This document shows, piece by piece, positions 5,460-9,777 of a DNA stretch of 9,777 bases. The notes below the pieces were generated by a model. The model was not told where the DNA came from. It was given only the letters and a program-made list of their open reading frames with translations, and searched no databases. The DNA comes from Gemmatimonadota bacterium (GTDB lineage: Bacteria; Gemmatimonadota; Gemmatimonadetes; Longimicrobiales; Longimicrobiaceae), in contig JAFAYN010000368.1 in NCBI GenBank assembly GCA_019240375.1, forward strand, positions 1 to 9,777, read 5' to 3'. The position numbers were made by a program, and so were the translations under genes. Numbering within the stretch: position 1 is the first letter of the stretch; each line of letters begins with the position of its first letter.

Positions 5460-6527
5460 ATGCGCCACGCCACCATCACCGGCACCGGCTCCTACGTCCC
5501 AGAGCGCGTCCTCACCAACGCGGACCTTTCGCGCATGCTGGGGGAGGACATCGACGACTTCGTGTCCAACACCCTGGGGATCCGCGAGCGGCACGTGTGC
5601 GGCCCCGACGAGTCCACCGCCGACCTGGCGGAGGCGGCGGCCCGCCGCGCCCTGGCCGACGCCGGCCTGGCCCCGGAGGAGGTGGACCTGCTGATCGTCT
5701 CCACCGACACGCCGGAGTACATCTCCCCCGCCACCTCGTCGGTGCTGCACGGACGGCTGGGGCTGGGGCGCGCCGGGACCTTCGACGTCAACAGCGCCTG
5801 CTCGGGCTTCGCCACCGCGCTGGACGCGGCGTGGAAGTACGTCCGCGCCGACGAGCGCTACCGCCGGGTGCTGGTGGTGGCGGTCTACGCCATGTCCAAG
5901 TTCGTGGACTACGCCGACAAGAAGACGGCGACCATCTTCGCGGACGGCGCAGGCGCGGTGGTGGTGGAGCTCTCCGACCGCCCGGGGATCCTGGCCTCGG
6001 AGCTCTTCGCGGACGGGCGGCTGTCGTCCGGGATGGGGGTATTCGCCGGGGGAACGGCGGAGCCGATCACGGTGGAGGTGCTCCAGGACGGGTACCGCAA
6101 CCGGCTCCGCTTCGTCCAGAAGTACCCGAAGGAGGTGAACGAGGAGGGGTGGCCGCGCATCGTCCGCTCGGTGCTGGAGCGGGCGGGCGAGCGGGTGGAG
6201 GAGGTGGACCTGTGGCTCTGGACCCAGGTCAACCGCTCCACCATCGAGACCGTCATGGACCGGCTGGGCGAGCCGATGGACAAGGCGCACACGGTGATGG
6301 ACAAGTGGGGGTACACCGGCTCGGCGTGCCTCCCCATGGCGCTGGACGACGCCGCCCGCGCCGGCCGCCTGCGCACCGGCGACCTGGTGGTGCTGACCGG
6401 CTCCGGCGCCGGGCTGGCGATGGGGTGCGTGGCGCTGCGCTGGGACCCGCGCCCCGCTGGGCGCGGGACGGCGGAAGCGGAGCCGGACGCGTTGGCCGCG
6501 CTGCACGGGAGGAGCGCCCATGGCTGA
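5460..6527 (+). CDS. KAS III-like (FabH-family) condensing enzyme with altered active site
   Basis: This 355-residue thiolase-fold protein matches 3-oxoacyl-ACP synthase III in length and layout: ITGTGSYVPERVLTN at 6-20, GIRERHV at 40-46, and the nucleophile in NSACSGF with Cys114. FADGAGAVVVE (160-170) is the typical mid-protein motif and GSGAGLAMG (314-322) the C-terminal one. By manual alignment the FabH catalytic histidine motif (HQAN) reads TQVN here, with Thr255 in place of His. The catalytic asparagine (GNTSAAS) reads GYTGSAC, with Tyr285 in place of Asn. The enzyme can probably form an acyl-cysteine, but normal decarboxylative condensation with malonyl-ACP is doubtful. Acyl transfer or a different condensation is possible. 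I recall similar TQxN sequences in other 'KAS III family' proteins, so this may be a subfamily trait rather than decay. It starts 10 bp after lacI and overlaps the acyl-CoA synthetase gene by 8 bp, suggesting a shared pathway. A short low-complexity tail follows residue 330. Confidence 0.88.
   Translation: MRHATITGTGSYVPERVLTNADLSRMLGEDIDDFVSNTLGIRERHVCGPDESTADLAEAAARRALADAGLAPEEVDLLIVSTDTPEYISPATSSVLHGRLGLGRAGTFDVNSACSGFATALDAAWKYVRADERYRRVLVVAVYAMSKFVDYADKKTATIFADGAGAVVVELSDRPGILASELFADGRLSSGMGVFAGGTAEPITVEVLQDGYRNRLRFVQKYPKEVNEEGWPRIVRSVLERAGERVEEVDLWLWTQVNRSTIETVMDRLGEPMDKAHTVMDKWGYTGSACLPMALDDAARAGRLRTGDLVVLTGSGAGLAMGCVALRWDPRPAGRGTAEAEPDALAALHGRSAHG
6507..6514 (+). promoter_or_regulatory. 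Strong Shine-Dalgarno for the acyl-CoA synthetase gene
   Basis: GGGAGGAG ends 5 bases before the ATG at 6520. It lies inside the end of the KAS III-like gene and is the clearest ribosome-binding site in the window. It supports the 8-bp overlapping start. Confidence 0.7.
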
Positions 6528-8322
6528 CACCATCCTGTCCATCTTCCGCGAGCGCGCCGAGCGCCACCCGGACCGGGTCGCGCTGCGCGTCCTGGCGTCC
6601 GGCGGCGCCCCGCGCGACGAGGCGCTGACCTGGGGCGGGTGGTGGGAGGCGTCGCGCCGCTTCGCCGCGGCGCTGCTGGGCGCGGGGCACCGCCCCGGCG
6701 AGGCGGTGGCCGTGTTCGCCGGGAACCGCCCGCTCTGGCCGGTGGCCGACCTGGGAATCCTGCTGGCGGGGGGCGTGAGCGTGGGGATCTACCCCACCAG
6801 CAGCCCCGAGCAGGTGCGCCAGCTCCTGGCGGACTGCGGCGCCACCGTGCTGGTGGTGGACACCCCCGAGCGGCTGGCCGTCGCCACGCAGCTGCGCACC
6901 GCCCTCCCCCGGCTGCACACGGTGGTGTGCGAGCGGCTGCGCCCCTCCCGCACCTGGACCGTCGGGTGGGACGCCTGGCTGGCGCGCGGCGCCCGGGCGC
7001 TGGAGCGGGGGCGCGGGACCGCGGAGGAGCTGGACCGTCGCGCGGAGCGGGTGTCCCCCGACGACACCGCGGTGCTGATCTACACCTCCGGCTCCACCGG
7101 CGAACCCAAGGGGGCGCGCATCTCCCACCGCTACCTGCTGGAGTCGGCGCACTCCATCCGCGAGGCGCTGGGGCTGGACGCGGCGGACACCTCCCTTTCC
7201 TTCCTCCCCTTCTGCCACGGCGCCGAGCGGATCTTCGGGCTGTACACCCGGGTGGTGTGCGGGATGGAGGCGGCACTGGTGGAGGACCACGCCCGCGTCT
7301 GGGAGGCGGCGCGCGAGTACGGCCCCACCGTGTTCGGCGGCCTTCCCCGCTTCTACGAGAAGGCGTACGAGGCGCTGCGCGCCGAGCAGGAGCGGGCCAC
7401 GGGGGCGGAGCGCGAGCGCTGGGAAAGGACGTTGGAGCTGGGACGCGCCCGCTCGCGGCTGCGCCAGGCCGCGCTCCCCGTCCCGCCGGAGCTGGAAGCG
7501 GAGTGGCGCGAGGCGGGGGCCCCCCTGTTCGAGCGGGTGTCGGCGCTCTTCGGCGGGCGGATCCGCCGCGCCACCTCCGGCGGGGCCACCCTCCCGCGCG
7601 CCGTGGCCGAGCACCTGGACGCGCTGGGGCTCACCGTGCTGGGCGCCTACGGAATGACCGAGCACCTGTGCGTCGCCTTCAACCGCCCCGACCGCTACAC
7701 CCTGGACTCGTCCGGCCCCCCGATGCCCGGGACCGAGCTGCGCGTCGCCGACGACGGCGAGGTGCTGGTGCGGCGCGGTCCGCTCACCTTCGCCGGGTAT
7801 CACGGCCGCCCCGAGGCTACCCGCGACTCCTTCACCCCGGACGGGGAGTGGCTCCTGAGCGGCGACCTGGGCGAGCTGGGGAGCGACGGGTGCCTGCGCA
7901 TCACCGGACGCAAGAAGGAGCTGATCGCCCTGTCCAGCGGCAAGAAGGTGGCCCCGCTCCCCATCGAGTCGCAGCTGGTGCAGGACCCCTGGATCGGGCA
8001 GGCGATGCTGTACGGCGAGGGGCGCCACTTCGTCACCGCGCTCCTGGCGCTGCGCCGCCCGGTGGTGGAGGCGTGGGCGAGGGAGCGCGCGCTGGACGGC
8101 GAGTACCCCCGCCTCCTGGAACACCCCGAGGTGTCCGCCCGGGTGCAGGCGGCGGTGGACCGGGTCAACGCCGCGCTCGCCCGCCCGGAGCAGGTGCGCC
8201 GCTGGACGGTGCTCGACCGGGAGCTTTCCGCCGACGAGAACGAGCTGACACCCACCCTGAAGCTCCGCCGTCCCGTGGTCGCGGCCAAGTTCCGCGACCG
8301 GATGGAAGCCCTCTACCGGTGA
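6520..8322 (+). CDS. Long-chain acyl-CoA synthetase (AMP-forming)
   Basis: This 600-residue member of the ANL (AMP-binding) superfamily activates a carboxylic acid with ATP to an acyl-adenylate, then a CoA thioester. The phosphate loop YTSGSTGEPKG is at 188-198. LSFLPFCHGAERIFG (226-240) resembles the 'LSFLPLxHxxER' motif of long-chain (FadD15/LACS-type) enzymes. The adenine-site YGMTE is at 377-381, SGDLGEL at 447-453 and GRKKELI at 463-469. LTPTLKLRR (577-584) carries the expected adenylation lysine, Lys581. All key motifs are intact, so it should be active; chain length is inferred only from the family resemblance. The ATG at 6520 has a good Shine-Dalgarno and overlaps the preceding KAS III-like gene by 8 bp, so translation is likely coupled. 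The pair could activate and then transfer or elongate an acyl chain. A beta-lactone synthetase (OleC) role is less likely because no OleB or OleD partner is visible. Confidence 0.93.
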   Translation: MADTILSIFRERAERHPDRVALRVLASGGAPRDEALTWGGWWEASRRFAAALLGAGHRPGEAVAVFAGNRPLWPVADLGILLAGGVSVGIYPTSSPEQVRQLLADCGATVLVVDTPERLAVATQLRTALPRLHTVVCERLRPSRTWTVGWDAWLARGARALERGRGTAEELDRRAERVSPDDTAVLIYTSGSTGEPKGARISHRYLLESAHSIREALGLDAADTSLSFLPFCHGAERIFGLYTRVVCGMEAALVEDHARVWEAAREYGPTVFGGLPRFYEKAYEALRAEQERATGAERERWERTLELGRARSRLRQAALPVPPELEAEWREAGAPLFERVSALFGGRIRRATSGGATLPRAVAEHLDALGLTVLGAYGMTEHLCVAFNRPDRYTLDSSGPPMPGTELRVADDGEVLVRRGPLTFAGYHGRPEATRDSFTPDGEWLLSGDLGELGSDGCLRITGRKKELIALSSGKKVAPLPIESQLVQDPWIGQAMLYGEGRHFVTALLALRRPVVEAWARERALDGEYPRLLEHPEVSARVQAAVDRVNAALARPEQVRRWTVLDRELSADENELTPTLKLRRPVVAAKFRDRMEALYR

Positions 8323-8327
8323 CGCCC

Positions 8328-8855
8328 ATGTCGAAGCGCAGCGCCCTCGCCGTCCTGCTGGCCTCCATGCTGGCCATCGCCGCCTCGTACGGCGCCGCCT
8401 TCCTCCCGGGCGGAGCCCCGGCGTGGGCGCCCTGGCCGATGGCGCTGGGGATGCTTGCCGCGCTGGTGGCGGTGATGGTGCTCGGCGCCGCGCGCGGGGG
8501 ACGGGGGATCGGGCGGCTGAAGTACCCGTTCGCCTTCGTGGGGGCCGTCCTGGCGCTCGGCTTCGCGCTGGCGCTGGCCCTCCCGGCGGACGAGGGGCCT
8601 TCCTCGCCGCTGTACGGGGGGCTCCCGCTGCGCGCGGCGATCGTCCTGTACGGGATCGGGCTCCTCCCCATCGTGGTCCTCCCGGTGGCGTACGCGCTCA
8701 CCTTCGAGGAGCAGACGCTGAATGCCGCCGACGTGGAGCGTGTCCGCCTGGCCGGCGAGGCGTGGGCGCGCGAGCGGGCGCTGGCCGCGCTCCCCATCGC
8801 CCCGGCGCGCCCAGCCGGCGACACGGTCCCCGCCGCCCCCGGAGCCCGCGCATGA
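8328..8855 (+). CDS. Four-helix membrane protein, likely partner of the symporter
   Basis: This 175-residue protein has four predicted membrane helices at about 7-26, 37-54, 66-85 and 102-124. A soluble, charged then Ala/Pro-rich C-terminal tail begins at FEEQTLNAADVERVR (126-140). I do not recognise the family. The ATG is 5 bp past the acyl-CoA synthetase stop, and its own stop overlaps the start of the symporter gene by 4 bp (ATGA), so it is almost certainly coupled to that gene. Several sodium:solute symporters have a small membrane protein encoded just upstream (for example YjcH before ActP, YhdT before PanF). This protein fits that position but is larger than those partners. A role in assembly or activity of the symporter is inferred from position only. 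The same frame continues far upstream as a GC-driven open frame inside the synthetase gene; the hydrophobic sequence that looks real begins at this ATG. Confidence 0.78.
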   Translation: MSKRSALAVLLASMLAIAASYGAAFLPGGAPAWAPWPMALGMLAALVAVMVLGAARGGRGIGRLKYPFAFVGAVLALGFALALALPADEGPSSPLYGGLPLRAAIVLYGIGLLPIVVLPVAYALTFEEQTLNAADVERVRLAGEAWARERALAALPIAPARPAGDTVPAAPGARA

Positions 8856-9777
8856 GCCCCGCCCCGCTCGTCCCCTCCACGCAGCCGGCGATCGTCGCGG
8901 TGGCGCTGGCCTACTTCGCGGTGGTGGTGGCGATCAGCGTGTGGGCCACCCGCCGCACCCGCACCGCCAGCGACTTCTTCGTCGCCGGGCACGGGATCGG
9001 GCTGGTGGCGCTGGTGGTGGCCTCGGTCTCCACCTCGGTCTCGGGCTTCGCCTTCATCGGCGGCCCGGGGCTGATCTACGGAATCGGGCTGGGGGCCATG
9101 TACATCGTCCTCCCCGCCTCGGTCACCAACGTGATGGGCGCCTGGGTGCTAGCCAAGCGGATGCGGCTGCTGGCCGAGGCGCGCGGGCTGATCACCGTCC
9201 CGGACGCCATCGGGGCGCGCTACCGCTCCCCCGCCGCGCAGGGGCTGTCCGGGGTCGCCATCCTGGTGGCCATCATCGGCTACATGGCCACCAACGCGCT
9301 GGCGATGGGGGTGGTGCTGCACTCCATCTTCGGGATCGGGATGGCGTGGGGGATCTGGCTGGGGATGGGGATCACCCTGGCCTACTCGGTGGCCGGCGGG
9401 ATCCTGGCCGGGATCTACGTGGACGTCTTCCAGGGGACGCTGATGGCGGCGGCCTCGGTGCTGGTCTTTTTGTTCGTGCTGCAGGTGGGGGGCGGGATGG
9501 GGGGGATCTCGCACGCGATCCTGGCCCACGAGCCGGCTTTCCTGGGGCCGTGGGGGAAGATCACCCCGCTGGCTGCGCTCTCCTTCTTCTTCGTCTTCGC
9601 GCTGGGGTCGCTCGGGCAGCCGCAGGGGATCCACAAGTACTACATGCTCCGCGACCCGCTGCAGCTCAAGTGGTACCCGCTGCTCAAGACGCTGGGGCTG
9701 ATCCTGGTCCTCCTCCTGTACTTCGGGGTGGGCGTGGGGGTCAAGTCGCTGGTGGCGCGCGGCGCCCTGGCCCCGCT
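8852..9777 (+). CDS. Sodium:solute symporter family transporter (3' end cut off)
   Basis: The first 308 codons of an SSS-family (PutP/PanF-like) secondary transporter are present; the window ends mid-gene, and full members are usually about 450-600 residues. It opens with a first helix at about 13-32, then DFFVAGHGIG (41-50), the family's 'DFFLAGR' motif. Next comes VSTSVSGFAFIGGPG (59-73), the broken helix that helps form the sodium and substrate sites. YSVAGGILAGIYVDVFQGTLM (178-198) is the signature 'GGxxAVxxTDxxQ' region. FALGSLGQPQGIHKYYMLRD (249-268) corresponds to PutP's 'GQPHIIxRFM'. It should import a small solute with Na+ across the inner membrane. The substrate is not readable; an organic or short-chain acid would suit the neighbouring acyl-CoA synthetase, but this is inference. 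GGAG (8841-8844) upstream is a usable Shine-Dalgarno, and the start overlaps the previous stop by 4 bp. Confidence 0.92.
   Translation, partial: MSPAPLVPSTQPAIVAVALAYFAVVVAISVWATRRTRTASDFFVAGHGIGLVALVVASVSTSVSGFAFIGGPGLIYGIGLGAMYIVLPASVTNVMGAWVLAKRMRLLAEARGLITVPDAIGARYRSPAAQGLSGVAILVAIIGYMATNALAMGVVLHSIFGIGMAWGIWLGMGITLAYSVAGGILAGIYVDVFQGTLMAAASVLVFLFVLQVGGGMGGISHAILAHEPAFLGPWGKITPLAALSFFFVFALGSLGQPQGIHKYYMLRDPLQLKWYPLLKTLGLILVLLLYFGVGVGVKSLVARGALAP

Noticed and set aside
5277..8124. Long minus-strand open frames opposite the KAS III-like and synthetase genes
   Set aside because: They are antisense shadows with His/Arg/Gly/Pro-rich composition. The plus-strand genes carry intact catalytic motifs throughout.
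6520..8322. OleC-type beta-lactone synthetase paired with an OleA-type thiolase (olefin pathway)
   Set aside because: The ligase motifs look like long-chain acyl-CoA synthetase, no OleB or OleD gene is present in the window, and the condensing enzyme lacks the expected His and Asn.
6639..8327. A long plus-strand frame running into the four-helix membrane protein, suggesting a fusion
   Set aside because: The first 560 or so residues are Arg/Gly/Pro-rich shadow sequence inside the synthetase gene. Only the part from the ATG at 8328 has sensible hydrophobic helices, so no fusion or frameshift is needed.

Overview
This window is very GC-rich DNA from a Gram-negative-type bacterium. The evidence for a diderm cell is a PorV/UPF0164-like outer-membrane beta-barrel protein with a Sec signal peptide and a lipobox-bearing lipoprotein. 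The GC content, the weak or absent Shine-Dalgarno sequences and the general feel of the proteins suggest a Gemmatimonadota (Longimicrobium-like) organism, but that is an inference from memory of such genomes and is not proven here.

Layout. (1) 1-965, plus strand: the tail of an upstream reading frame ends in an ATGA overlap with a PorV-like outer-membrane protein. (2) 984-3740, minus strand: a free-standing GAF-like sensory-type protein is followed 36 bp later by a large alpha/beta-hydrolase lipoprotein, which converges on the porin gene with only 18 bp between stop codons. (3) 3772-4299, minus strand: a MarR-family regulator ends in a strong intrinsic terminator that insulates it from the GAF/hydrolase pair. 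(4) 4300-4420: a compact divergent promoter region, AT-rich at its right edge, between marR and lacI. It holds two sigma70-type promoters, an inverted repeat in the middle, and a near-perfect 20-bp LacI-type palindrome abutting the lacI start codon. (5) 4421-9777, plus strand: a tightly packed five-gene operon. It encodes a LacI-family regulator, a divergent KAS III-like condensing enzyme, a long-chain acyl-CoA synthetase, a four-helix membrane protein, and a sodium:solute symporter that runs off the end. Gaps or overlaps are +10, -8, +5 and -4 bp.

How it may work together. The LacI protein probably represses its own operon through the palindrome. The operon pairs acyl activation (AMP-forming ligase) with a thiolase-fold enzyme that keeps the nucleophilic cysteine but appears to lack the His and Asn of canonical FabH, plus a cation-coupled importer with a small membrane partner. 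Control of an acyl-metabolism and transport operon by a LacI-family protein is unusual, since this family mostly controls sugar use. Both divergent regulators look leaderless: each has a -35/17-bp/-10 promoter whose predicted start falls at or next to the ATG. I see no RNA genes, CRISPR arrays, insertion sequences or phage genes.
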